Source: Lichenostomus cassidix (taxonomy: Eukaryota; Chordata; Aves; Passeriformes; Meliphagidae). Taken from it: a stretch of 64,000 nucleotides of DNA. The position numbers and the translations under genes are program-made. Position 1 is the first letter of the stretch; the number at the start of each line of letters is the position of its first letter. Location: assembly GCA_008360975.2 (NCBI GenBank), contig CM039211.1, positions 71,445,965 to 71,509,964 on the forward strand, in the 5' to 3' direction. The notes under the pieces are model-generated. The model searched no databases. It was not told the DNA's origin and saw only the letters and a program-made list of their open reading frames with translations. Below, one piece after another: positions 36,301-48,400 of the stretch.

Positions 36301-39300
36301 CCATGATTTTGTTCTCAAAAGAGGTGGTACATTAAGCAAAAAATTTGAGCCGAGCTCTGTAACTACTTTCCCTATGTTTATCAAAATGTTCATGAACATT
36401 TCTGAATCTTTCAGCAATTCCAACATCATCACAAGGCCTCCTGTTCTTGGGGGGCAGGAGGTGAGTGATTGGGCAGACCACATTTTTTGACATTTTTTCC
36501 TGTTTAGACAGAGTTCTGGATCCATGATATGATACAACACACGATCATCATCAAGATCCTTTGTCTTGCTGTTTCAAATAACAGCTAGACACCGAAACTC
36601 AGTGTTTTGCAAAACAAATAAATACAGATCAGGACATGTGGGACACTCTTCAGCTTCCATCCAATATGACATGTTCCTTGGAGACTGGGATTCATCTCAC
36701 CTAACTTTGGATTCAATCTCTATTTGTCTAATCCAGGGTTTGACATCTTGGCTTCCTCTGCCATCATGGAGAAAAAACATCAAAACTCACACAGGCATCT
36801 TTCTGGGGTGTAATAAACTGCTCTATAAATGTCTGATTTTTATACAGTATAGTTTTTCCCCTTGAATTTCTTTCTGTTATTAGCATTGAGCCTGGAAGCA
36901 TATCCTGCATCATGTCTGAGAGCAGTGAGATTTTTGGCCTTTCTTACCTAGGAAGTAAAGCACTGGAACCAGCAGCTAATTGTCAAGGCAAATCCTTTGA
37001 ACTCATGGGTTTGATCCTGGAAACTGGCAGAAATCTGAATGAGCTCACAACCCCTGTGGGAGGAACACTCTTTCACAAAGCTTGGGCTGATGCCATTGAG
37101 GACCATAGATGTGATGACTGTGTTTTGTTAATGACCCTACTATTCTCCTAGGAGAAATATTAGTGAGCATTATGAGTCAATGCTTTCTAGTAGCAGCCTT
37201 ACTATTTGTATTTGGAATTACAGAAATGAAAAGGTCAAAACTTTGAAATTCAGCTGAGAAAATAGAAAGCTGGCAGGAAAAGTTTTAACCTAAAGCAAAC
37301 TTTTCTTTTTAATCTCAGTTGTATCAATGCAAGGTGATGTGTTGTTCACACTACGTGTGTTTCTAATACTGCATTTTCAGTTTATGATGTTGTGTTCCTG
37401 ACCAGAGGTCATGCTTTGGCAGGATTCTCATGATGTTTTTGTGGTAAGTTACAGAATGGCCAATAAATAAAAATAATCATTCTCTAGAGATATTAAACTG
37501 GCAGGTTTTACAGGCAGTAACTTCACACACAATCAGAGCTAGGTCACTGTATGGAGTAACAGCAACCCCTCTTTTCAGACCATTTGAGCCAAGTTTCCAT
37601 GACTGTGGTAAATATCCCTCTCCTCACCTTTTCAGCTTTTTCTGGTTCTACACACCTCGAGAGACTGCCTGGAGGCACAAAGGGCATATACACACCAACC
37701 AGTGTGGATTTTCATTCCAATCATTGGAATGAAATTCAGATATCTCCACATCAATGCTAACCTCAGTAATCACATCCTTGGGGGTAAAATAACTGTGTGA
37801 GTTGTCCCAGGACTGTGTAATTGAGTGATTACAGATGTATTTTAACATTACGAATTTAAATATGGGCAACTTCTGTGTTTGTTCTGCTCTACATTAATTA
37901 GACGGAACACTAAAAGGTACAATCCATATCCTAATAATCTCATAATCCAAACAGTTTACTTGCAGGGTAGCTCAGTACCTTGCTCTCTTCACTTCATCTA
38001 ATCAACTTCTGTTCCCCTGCTAAACTGAAAACTGGTTTCTTGCCTGGCTAATTAGCTCTTAACTGCCTTCTACCATCACACCTTCAAGCTTTCTCCTTAA
38101 ATATTTTAAGCGTGTTAGTGAGATAATGAGTACAGATTTCAGATTTTCTGCATTTTCCAGGTGGAAGAACTGAGGCAGAGAAATGTTGATGTTACGCCTT
38201 ATCCAGCTTTAAAAGTCTCAGAGTTAGACCCCTGAGTAATTTCAGACCACCTCTAGAGTCATAAAGCAGCTGCAGAAGGCAATTATTTGACCTAGCTTAT
38301 GGTGGCATACATCATACCCTCACTTCTATTAATTACAAAAATTTATTTTCATCAGAGTGTATATGCCCACCTATACTGTGTGTAGATGAAAATGTCATCA
38401 AAAGAAGCGTGTGACTTAAGTGATAGATTATATTCCTTGACAGTATTTTAAAGCAGGCAATTCCTCTTTTGAAGTCTTTCTGTTACATTTTACCTATCCC
38501 TACTATTTGGGTATAAAAATATACTCCTGAAATACATCTTGAAGTGGGTGCATCCACTTGGATTAAGCCAAGCCACATCATAAAGTAAGTGGGGTAGTTT
38601 CAGAAGTTGTTGGGTTTTTTTACTATTAGCCATTAGAAAGGAACAGAACTGTTGTAGAAGGCGTGGAAAAAGCCAAGTGCTTGCATTATAAACAACAACA
38701 CAATAAATATAATGGAATTCACCTGTGGAAGAAAATAAAGCACACTCAGGACCACACTCTGGTCAGGAAGGAGGATGTCATGAAGGATTGGCATATGTAT
38801 TGTTAAGTTCTTTTACCCTTCAATCTAGAGAGACTACCAGCTCTCTTTTAAGATTTGCCCAGTAATATGTAAATTTCCAAATTCTCAGAGGAAATTACAA
38901 TGGCCAACACCACATAAGGGAAAATTCTAGCAGCATGCCAACATAGATCTCCCATGATTTATTCTGAATTAGCAGGAACACAATGAGAGAGCAAAGTTAA
39001 AATCCAAGCATGATTTTCAGAGAATTTACATTATCTAAGTAAATTATTCTTATATCTTTTCACTATCAATTTAAATTCTTGAATTACATCTCCAACATAG
39101 AAATATTGTTAGTGATATGTTTCTTGGAGATGAGGAACTGATCACAAAGATAAGATACAATAAAATCTGGATTTGAAATCATTCCTCTTTCAACACCAAA
39201 TACATTTTTAATCAAATTACTTCCCTTTAAATTTATTATCAGTACTAGAAATTAACCATGCTTGAGGGACAATGTACCATATGATGTTGACTACTGGTCT

Positions 39301-39658
39301 AATAATACATGAATCAAAAGGAAATAAGGGAACAAAAATATGTGATCTGGAGAAATGGTTACTGGAAAGTGAGTAGAACGTGCTTGCCTAAAAGGTTAAT
39401 TAATAAATTAATTAACTAATTCATTCATTCATTCAATTATTCATAAAGTTGAGAAAGTAAATAATTTGATTAGAAATAAAATATTAGGAATTTCAGGTGA
39501 AGAAACAAGTAATAAAATACTACTAAAAGTAGATATAAACATCCTCAGGGTTATTCTAGTTGGTGGGATAAGAGACTAGTACAGAGGCAAAAATACAGCA
39601 TCACTGAGGAAAAAGATAAAAAAGAGGAGGGAGGAAAAAATATGTGGAAAATAAGAGA
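33341..39658. other. Unique, repeat-poor AT-rich DNA, 6.3 kb
   Basis: The longest CR1-free tract apart from 45.4-51.5 kb. It contains a T15 run (33989-34003) and an ATTC/TTAA-rich patch (39396-39448). Blocks such as 33895-34270 carry TAAT/ATTA cores and CpGs in otherwise CpG-poor DNA. No protein-coding exon is recognised. Confidence 0.55.
39396..39448. repeat. TTAA-rich patch and short (ATTC)n repeat
   Basis: TTAATTAATAAATTAATTAAC runs into ATTCATTCATTCATTCAATT: a low-complexity tract with about four ATTC units. Confidence 0.85.
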
Positions 39659-39905
39659 AACAATTAGGTTGGAGAATATCTCTGAGATCATCGAGTCCAA
39701 TCGATGGCCAAATGCCACTTTCTCAACTGGAGCAGGGCACTGACTGCCACTTCCAAGCTTCCCTTAGACACCTCCAGGGATGGTGATTCCACCTCCCTGA
39801 GCAGTCCATTCCATAGTCTAGTCACCCCTTCCTTTAAGAAATTCTTCCTAATGTCCAACACAAATGGCCCCTGGTGCAATTTGACACTGTCCTGCTGCAC
39901 TGTTG
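39659..39905 (-). mobile_element. CR1 LINE fragment, 3' end lacking terminal octamers (about 245 bp)
   Basis: Minus-sense. On plus: TTAGGTTGGAGAATATCTCTG, GATCATCGAGTCCAATCG, CTCCAGGGATGGTGATTCC, CCACCTCCCTGAGCAGTCC, AGAAATTCTTCCTAATGTCC and TTTGACACTGTCCTGCTGC. The block order fits CR1, but the usual ATTCTATG repeats are absent at its 3' end, either lost or mutated. It belongs to the subfamily with GATCATCGAGTCCAA. Confidence 0.85.
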
Positions 39906-40764
39906 CTAGCTTTTAGAAGCCACTGACTGTAATCCTTGATAACAATATTAACCAGAAATGAGACATCAGGTTAAAGGAGCTGACTTTGTATATTAATGAT
40001 CTCAGTTTTCTACCTTCATTAACTGGTAAAAACGTTATCTAAAACAGTATTTTGAAAGCAAAAAGTGTAAAATACTCACACCACACTAGTAGGACTTTTC
40101 CAGGAGATGTTGTTTTTGTCAAGAAAACACAGAGAAAAACATTCACAGCATTTTTACATATGGATAAAAACTACATCATGTATTAGTGATATATATTAAA
40201 GCTCAATTTCTCTGGAGGATATTAGAAATTAATAAAATATCTGTGTGTCTTAATCCAGAAAGCATTTATTTACTACCATTTACTCCAAAAAGTTTTGGAA
40301 TAGATCCTGGATGGAACAATTTTACCCCCTTTCTAAATAATTAATGAACAAAGAAATGTGGTGCAATTCATGAGATCACTTGTTACAAATTATTCATCCA
40401 AACCTATTTAAAATCTGATAAGACTGTCTCAAATCAATGCTAGAAGTGTTTAGCTCGAGACCTGAATTTAGCTTCCAAGTTTCTCTAATGTTCAGCTTCA
40501 GCAGAAAGCAGGACTGAAAATTAAAATGAAATGGTGATGGATGCTCCCATTTTTTTCCCTTTAATACTGTTCTCTGTTGGATAACAAAAGAGCCAAAACA
40601 GGCATTTGGGAAATGGTTTCTGAACATGAAACATAGTACTCTGTGAGAAATCTTCAGGGGTGGAAATGACCAGAAAGGATCTGCACCTGGAACCTTTACC
40701 AAAATCTCTTAATACTTAGAGATTCAAGAAAAGAAACTTTGATTCAGGATACAGAGAAGGAAAT
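39906..40764. other. Unique non-coding DNA
   Basis: AT-rich, with nothing recognised. Confidence 0.6.
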
Positions 40765-41052
40765 TATAACGACCCAGTCCACAGGAGACAAGGGAAATGG
40801 GAGACCAATAGGATGAGAAGAAATAGCATCAAGTTGTGCCAGGGAAGATTTAGATTGGATACTATGAAAAAATTCTTCACTGAAGTTATAGTCAAGCACT
40901 GGAACAAGTTAACCAGAAGAGTTGTTGGTTTACCATCCCTGGAATTGTTCAAAAAACACACAGGTTGGCCTTTGGCAACAATATTATATTAAGGGCTGGA
41001 CTCAATGACCTTAGACATCTTTTTAAACGTTAATGATTCTATGATTCTATGT
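40765..41052 (+). mobile_element. CR1 LINE fragment, 3' end (about 290 bp)
   Basis: Plus-sense: ATAGGATGAGAAGAAATAGC, CAAGTTGTGCCAGGGAAG, ATTTAGATTGGATACTATG, AAAAATTCTTCACTGAAG, GCACTGGAACAAGTTAACC, ACCATCCCTGGAATTGTTC, GGGCTGGACTCAATGACC, and a perfect terminal ATTCTATGATTCTATG. The tail is intact. The 5' limit is fuzzy, between about 40765 and 40795. Confidence 0.9.
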
Positions 41053-42142
41053 CATTGTTAAAGAAAACCAAAACAAAACCACAAAAACCCAGCAGTAATC
41101 AAAACTGCTATTCTAAAAATAATAAAACTTTTAAAAGCAACCTTCCTTCAAGTCAATTTGTATTAAAAAAAATAACCTACATGTGGACTACAAGGTGTAG
41201 ACGTGTAAGCTAGGTCCTTGGTGTCTTTAGTGACTCCAGCAACATATTTTCTATACTTGAATATTTTGTAAGGAGAGAGAGGGGGTACTGTACTCCCTGG
41301 CTGCTGCTTTCCTGGAAAGGGCTTTGAGGCAACTGTAAAAGTTTCCTTAAAATTTTATATTGGATCTTCCAGTTCCCATAGCTCCTTTCTGATCCCTTGT
41401 TCAAGGATTGTGCCAGAAAACCCACTGCACTGTCCCCTTCAGAAGCAGGTGCAGCAGCCGGACAATAATCCAATAAAAATCCTATTAGCAGTGTCTCCAT
41501 GACACTCCTGATATCCATGGGACCCACAATATCTTTAATGCAGACAATAAATCCAGACCATTTCCTCCTTCAATTACTCCCAATATGGTTCCACTTCCAG
41601 CGCTGTTCAGCTAACCTTTCTTTGCCACATTTTCTCATGAATGCTGGATCACTCTCTAATCTTTACAACTGAGAAAGCAGAGTCCCAACTAAGTGAAACA
41701 CATCACTCGGGTTTAGTTATCCAAGCACAATTGCATCCAGGTGCATTACTGTGGATTATGACCAGCAGAGACTCACTGCTGAGAGTAAAAATATCAGTTC
41801 CATGTCTGCAAAATTTGGGGAAGGCTTTGAGGCAATTATTGCCTGATCAAAACATAACAGCTTAACCCCTAAGTGGCCAAAGCAGGGAAAACACCACTAG
41901 GTTAAATGGATGTCCATGTGTGGGTATGAGGCACAGAGTCAGTTGAAGCAAAATTAAAGCTGCCAGAAGAACAGCCCAGCCAAAATTGTGAATAAAAGCA
42001 AAGCAAGGACAAGTGCATGAAGGAGAGGAATTGCCAACAATTTGTCTTCTTGGATCCCTTAGGAGTAATGGATGCTCACACGAGTTTTCTGACTGCTTTG
42101 TTAATCACAGTAGCTCAATCCAATCCATCTGTTAACTCCTCG
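41053..42142. other. Unique non-coding DNA
   Basis: A 105-codon minus-strand open frame (41210-41527) is present, but nothing in its translation or flanks supports a gene. Confidence 0.55.
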
Positions 42143-42564
42143 TGAATAGGTCTGGAGCACAAGCCTGGTGAGGAGCTGCTGAGGGAGCTGGGAAAGGAGC
42201 TCATCCTGGAGCAAAGGAGGCTCAGGGGGACCTTGTGGCTCTGCACAGCTGCTGACAGGAGGGGACACCCAGGGGAGGTCAGGCTGTGCTCCCAGGGAAC
42301 AGGGACAGGACAAAAGGAAACATCCTCATGTTGTGCCAGGGCATGTTTAGATTGGATATTAGAGAGAAATTTTTCACTGAAAGGGCTGTCAAGCTTTGGA
42401 ACAGGGTGCCTGGGTAGGTGTTGGAGTCCCCATGCCTGGAGGGATTTAAAAGCCCTGCAGATGTGTCACTTGCATTAGTGGTGGCCTTGGCAGTGCTGGG
42501 TTAATGGTTGGACTCTATGATCTTAGAAGGGCTTTTTCAACCTCAATGGTTCTGTGATTCTGTG
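42143..42564 (+). mobile_element. CR1 LINE fragment, 3' end (about 420 bp)
   Basis: Plus-sense copy closely matching those at 278 and 7583: GGTCTGGAGCACAAGCCTGG, GGGAGCTGGGAAAGGAGC, a remnant like LWLCTAADRRGHP, GTTTAGATTGGATATTAG, GAAATTTTTCACTGAAAG, GTGGCCTTGGCAGTGCTGGG, and a tail TTCTGTGATTCTGTG. It is 5'-truncated at nearly the same element position as its two relatives. Confidence 0.93.
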
Positions 42565-44933
42565 AGGTTGTGGGACAATGTGACACTGCTAAATGAAAAG
42601 GAAATTTATCCTTTGAACATAACCCTGCTGATAGTCCAACTGCCCTGTGTACATCGCTGTGGCAGTTCTCAAGGTGAAACTCACCTCTTCTGAGAGCAGA
42701 AGAGCCCCAGCAGGCAGATCCCATACACACCAAGAAATTCCATACACCACTGGCTTCCTGCATTACTGAGTCCACAAGTTATCTGCATGTAATCTGTATG
42801 GCCAGGTGGTGTGTGGGAGGCAAAGCCTGGAGGACTTAGAGACTATTTCAGAGAGTGCTCTTTCAGAGCAGAAAATTATTACCCTTCATCCCTGTGGATC
42901 CTGAAGATTCTGTCCCTGGAAAGAGACCTGCTGGGATGGAAAGTCAAGGTGCAGCTCAGTTATTTGCAGACTGCTCTCATCAAAAATTTTAAACCAAAAA
43001 GTTTGGTGAGGATGGATTTGTTTCCTGTGTTTTTGTGAAAACTTATTCTCTAGAAGAGATAGGTTTTAATGTGTAGTTAAAGGAATCAACAAGTGATTGC
43101 AAATGATTTAGCTGGAGGGCAGGAATACATTTAGACAGGCTATTTAAAATTCTGTGCACTTTATAGTGATTAGAGGTCCTCTTTAATTACTTTTTCTGGC
43201 TGGCTGCTTAAAATTGCACATTGTTCATAGACCTATTTTCAAACAGGTTTTGTCATATGATCCAGTTTTGAGGGGAGCTAAATAACTTTTGTGGCTCTTC
43301 CTCCAGCAGAGGCTCAGCAGCAGCAGCAGCAGCTCAGTGTCACAACAATCACCTGTGAATGAAGATAGGGTGGAGAATCTCCTCCTGGGGCACAAGTATA
43401 TTCCCCTAGGAACCTCCTGAGTTTAATTATACTGATTATATATATTATAAAATTGTCTCTGAGTGCAGGCACATGGACAGGGACGGTGTGATCAGTGTGG
43501 CTGCCTCGTGGTTTTCCCTATCCTCCCATCACCTAAAGCCAGATAGAAAAACCTGCAGCAAAAAGGTTATAAGGCTGCTGGAAAATGAGTGGAGGGCTCA
43601 TCTTGTGGGCTCCTCCTATTCTCTATTTGAACACAAATGTGTACACCAAGGAGATATAAATTGCAGCTCAGTGCAGGAAACCAAATTTTCCCAGATCAGA
43701 AAAGAAGTGTTACCTGTATCTTACAAGTACCTGTATAAAACAGAACAATTGACCAGTTTAGTGAACTGAATTTAAAAAAAAATACACAAAAAGGAAAAAA
43801 TAGGAAATAGAGAAAAGGAAGCAAAGCATAAAGACTTATCATTTAAAACTTGCAAATCAGCAAATCATTTGCTCAAGAGATCAGAGTAATTCACATAGAA
43901 GACTTTTGTGCAAATTCTTTACTGAGTTCAGATTATTCAGCGTTCATTGCTGTATTGACTGCAGTCTTTTAATGTAGTCCTTAAGGCAAGAGTGACTGGC
44001 TGGAGTAACAAGAATAACGGGTGCTGGTTAAGTATGTAAAGAAGCAAATCCAAAGACCTTTATGAGCTGGGGAAGGACAGCAGAGGAAGGGAGATGCCAG
44101 CAGTGAAACTGGTGTAAATCAGGTGCAGAATGTTCACATTGCTGACATGCTGGAAGATGTGCTCTGTTGGGCATCAGAAGACCACACCAGACACTCTTTG
44201 TCATGACGCAAATGATTCTTGTAATAATTTGCAGCAATAAACTTTGCAAGTCCTTTCTGAGGGAGTGTGGCTCCTGTCTATCTCCTTTTAGAGGGCACTG
44301 CTAAACTCTTTTTCTTACCTGTGGTTCCCATAGTTTCCAGTTAAAATTGATTTGTAGTCAGCTCATACATTCTCCCTGAGTGACTGCTGTCCTTGGAGCC
44401 TTTGTCTTTGCACCCAAGAGACTGCAGTATATTCCCTGCCACCTGTGTCCTCACTGCAATGGGCAATCCCATAAGATTTCATCTCAGTTCAGTAGTTTCT
44501 TTTTCCAAGAGATCCTCTGATCCCTCAGCTTGTCCTGAAGGCTCCTCTGCTTCACTTTTGTACTTGAATGACTTCCTTTGGCCACAGATAACCAAAAGCA
44601 CACATCCTTCCAGTCCAGGCTACACAATCACCTTGCATTTAGTGCAATTTTTAGTTTCTCAGAGACTTGTCTCAACTTTTAATAAAGTGGTCTCCACCAC
44701 CCTCTACCTACAGTATGTGCTCCATACATCATAGAGGCAAGAAGAAAATGAAGGAATTTGTGTGGGAAGATAGGCTAATGGAGTGCCAAATGTAGTTCCA
44801 CTTTTTATAGTCTTTTCAGATAATGCAATTACCTGTAAATAGATAAAATCTTTACACATTAAAATGCACCTGTGAAGGCAAGAAGAATATTTGAGGGGTT
44901 AGGCTTCTCTGCTGTGGGGAAAGGTTGAGAACA
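42565..44933. other. Unique non-coding DNA, 2.4 kb
   Basis: It contains a short CAG run (43313-43334) and otherwise nothing recognised. Frames of up to 113 codons (44393-44734 plus) look random. Confidence 0.55.
43313..43334. repeat. Short (CAG)n run
   Basis: About seven CAG/CAG-like units in GCTCAGCAGCAGCAGC context. It lies in non-coding sequence and is unlikely to encode polyglutamine here. Confidence 0.85.
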
Positions 44934-45263
44934 GGAGGAGAGGAGAGAGAGGAGAGGAGAGGAGAGGAGAGGAGAGGAGAGGAGAGGAGAGGAGAGGAGA
45001 GGAGAGGAGAGGAGAGGAGAGGAGAGGGAGAGGAGAGGAGAGGAGAGGAGAGGAGAGGAGAGGAGAGGAGAGGAGAGGAGAGGAGAGGAGAGGAGAGGAG
45101 AGGAGAGGAGAGGAGAGGAGACGAGACGAGAGGAGAGGAGACGAGAGGAGAGGAGACGAGAGGAGACGAGAGGAGACGAGAGGAGACGAGAGGAGAGGAG
45201 ATGAGACGAGAGGAGACGAGACGAGAGGAGACGAGACGAGAGGAGACGAGAGGAGATGAGAGG
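44934..45263. repeat. (GGAGA)n pentanucleotide array, about 330 bp
   Basis: The plus strand is nearly pure purine GGAGA repeats, with one unit-length slip near 45025. From 45121 onwards CGAGA and a few TGAGA variant units are interspersed, giving a 10-bp alternation of GGAGA and CGAGA. Long open frames on all sides (150-190 codons; Arg/Glu-rich on plus, Ser/Leu/Pro-rich on minus) are artefacts of the 5-bp period. The array is a polypurine tract capable of unusual DNA structure and is very likely length-variable. Confidence 0.97.
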
Positions 45264-45385
45264 TTTGTATTTCTTCCCTTTTCATGGCTGTCTTCTCTGA
45301 GTCCCATCTTTTCCCTCCTGGATGTAGCAGAAATGAATCAGAAAGATATTTCTTCAAACACCATGCCAAATATTCTTCATTACCA

Positions 45386-45423
<38 letters not shown>
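45386..45423. repeat. (ATT)n microsatellite, about 12 units
   Basis: A perfect trinucleotide run 120 bp downstream of the GGAGA array. Confidence 0.96.
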
Positions 45424-45424
<1 letters not shown>

Positions 45425-48400
45425 CATTCTTTTAGTCTTAATATAATCTTAGGATTCACCATTTCCTGTGCCAAAGGTGCATTTCATCATTAAACCCATC
45501 TCTCTGATGCAGTTCACATCTACCCAACATTTTGGTACATTTTGTCTCCTCTGAGCATAAATATTAAAACACATAGAAATAATGAAAATAACTTCTGAGA
45601 AAAATGTTCTCCCTTTTGTCTGTTCTGTGTGTTCCTACTGACACTCTTCCTCAGCCAAATACATTTTGGTCATTTTAACCACTCTATTATGATCATTCCC
45701 ATTCAACCATCTAAAAAGACACATACATCTAAGAATATAATATGAATTGTGAGGATAAGTGTTCATATCATAGGCTTATCTAGCCTGTTATCTTAGTAAA
45801 CTAATGGCAGATGCTTAGGAAAATAACTTAGAACTGAGCAATGAGGTAATAGAATAGCACCCTGCTCATGGTATTACCTCCCTGTTCCACCATTTATGAA
45901 CTTTCCAAGCAGCAGCTTGTTTCTCAATGACTAAATTTAATAATTAATATCTGACCTCCACAATATGCTCTGGCATCAAATTAATAGTTTAACCATGCAT
46001 TTCATTACAAAGTAATTAATCGTCAGATTTACATTAAAAGTTCTGCCTGAAAATTTCATCCAGTGCCCTCTGATAATTATATCTTAACTGTGAAAACACT
46101 AATTATTTTTTCTTATGTACTTTCCCCATAAAACATTCATGAGTTTCTGGACATCACTGGCAACCCTGGTTGTCTTATATTGGAGCTGTTACAACCACAG
46201 CTTCCCACTTCCTCATGGAAGTCAGACTTCACCATTGTACTTTTTGTATTGTTCCTATATCCTTTCTGAGAATAATTTTGAATATAGACAATCCATGAAC
46301 CAATAAAATAAGTGATATTTTTAATTTCCTTGTTTGTTTGTTTTTCCCTGGTAATTTCTAGTATTTTATTCATACTTTTCACAACTTTTAAACACAAGAC
46401 ATTATTAATTATGCTTAACATTCACTTCAAGATGTTTTTCCTGAGTGTTACTTCAAATTTGTGCTTTTGTTCTGCACACTTTTTTCCCTACACACGCATA
46501 GACTTGGAATTTATCAACCAATTGAAAGTTTCATTTTGGCACATAACACTTGGATTGTGGGGAGGACACCTAGCCAAAATACTTCTCAATGACCAGAAAT
46601 ATTTCCACAGCTGAGCACGGTGTTCCTCCATGTCCTAGCAGACATGGTTAGACAAAATGTAAACACAAAACATAAACCCTATGGAACTTTTCACATGTCA
46701 CTGCAGTCAGCCTGGTTTTGATCTTGTTAGCCTTTTTTTTCCCAAGGTAGTTGTAATATGGTGGTGGGGAGGAAATGTCTAACAGGACCAGAATCCTCCT
46801 TTACACCCAATTGTCAAAACAGCACTGAACAACCATCTCTGGTTTTGGACAAAGACCAAAATCCATGCTGACTCTTTTGATTAAGTTTTTATGATTGCTG
46901 TTAATTAGGAAAAAAAAAAAATCAAGGTCACTCGGAGACCTGCTGTGAGCTTCAGTTTGAGTCTGGGAAGACCTGCTCAGATTTTCTGTGGAAGATGTAG
47001 AAACTGTGGAATCCCTTGGGGATCTGCATATTAATTTCATTAAAACAGTGGGTACTATCAAAGTTGTGAGGCATTCTGTCTCCTCCTGTCTCTTTCACAC
47101 GCCTCAGAAGCCCAGGTAGAAGTTCTAAACCATTTCCTGGCCCCACAGCCACTCTAATTTACACAAACAGAATTTGCTTTTGACTTGTCAGAGCAGTAAG
47201 AAAATGATTCCTGAGCCACATCCTTAAACAGAGATTTGAATGAGAAACCACTCAAAAAAGACAAGGAGATTACAATAGAAAAGTGACCTGAAGAAAATTG
47301 ACTGAATGCTTAAAGGAATTCAGCTAGATTCTCCGGTTTGTGGGTTTTTATTTTTAATATACAAGCTGCAGAATTATGCAACATGGATATTTTCTTCCAT
47401 TGCACCGTTTCCTCCAGAGGGTGAACTGGACAGAGAAATTTGTCACTGATGGATTGGGTTATTCCCATGCACTCTGAATGAACCCACCTTTACATCATGT
47501 TATTACTGGTGAATGAAATCCAAGAGTATCGTCAATAGCATTCAGGAGCAAATTTCTCTGACCACATTCAGGCATAATTCCTGATGAGGAGAATCACACT
47601 CTCAGTTTCATATTTCTCCCAGAACCTTGGCTCACACACACATGCACCATAGACAGCTCAAGGCAGGTGAGATAAACTCCAACCCTGGTCTCCAAAATAA
47701 GGCTCAACTCCTGGATAACTGTGGGATTCTGAAGACCTTGATGGAAAGTCTTCATGCCATGAAGATGTGACAGAGGAAGTGGTAGCCAGGGAGGATAAGG
47801 AGGTTCACCTCCTTCTGTCACCATGGCATACAGCATTTAATCAGCCCAGTAACAAGCAAATCAATTGCCATCTCCACTATTAAAAAAATGGGCCAAATAG
47901 AAACCCCATTTCTCACTGTGGGTTTAATGTGTGGTTAAATACAGACAGATGTCCACTGAAGAGCCAAGAGCTCCCTTCGAGTAAGTCCTGATTTCCTAAA
48001 GCTGGTTATGGAAAAGTTTACTTAAACCACCACCCAACAGTGCTAGTAGTTTAAAGTATTTGGACATACCTGAGTATTTACAGGATTCCTGTAATAAGTA
48101 TAAACTATCAGATGTTTTATACAACAAGTGGAAACAGACAGATGTATATTTCGTCTGTTTATCCAATTTACTCACTGTTCCCTGAAACGTGTTAATAATA
48201 AAGTCCTATTATTTTTCCTCTTCCCATGTGCCCCATTACTAACAAATAATGAGATTTTAATACTTTAATTAATAACTTCTGGTAAGTCATTTAACATAAC
48301 ATTAAATACCGTGAAGAGCTAATTAAGCTGCTCAGTGAAATTCCACTCTAACAGATCCCTACCTGCTCATACAAAAGTCACCCAGATTCTTCAGAAATTA

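Noticed and set aside
43313..43334. CAG run as a polyglutamine-coding exon
   Set aside because: It is short and surrounded by stops, with no exon context.
44852..45474. Long open frames of 151-191 codons across the GGAGA array on both strands
   Set aside because: They are created by a 5-bp repeat lacking stop codons in several frames. The products are pure Arg/Glu/Gly or Ser/Leu/Pro repeats and homopolymeric Ile, with no plausible gene structure.
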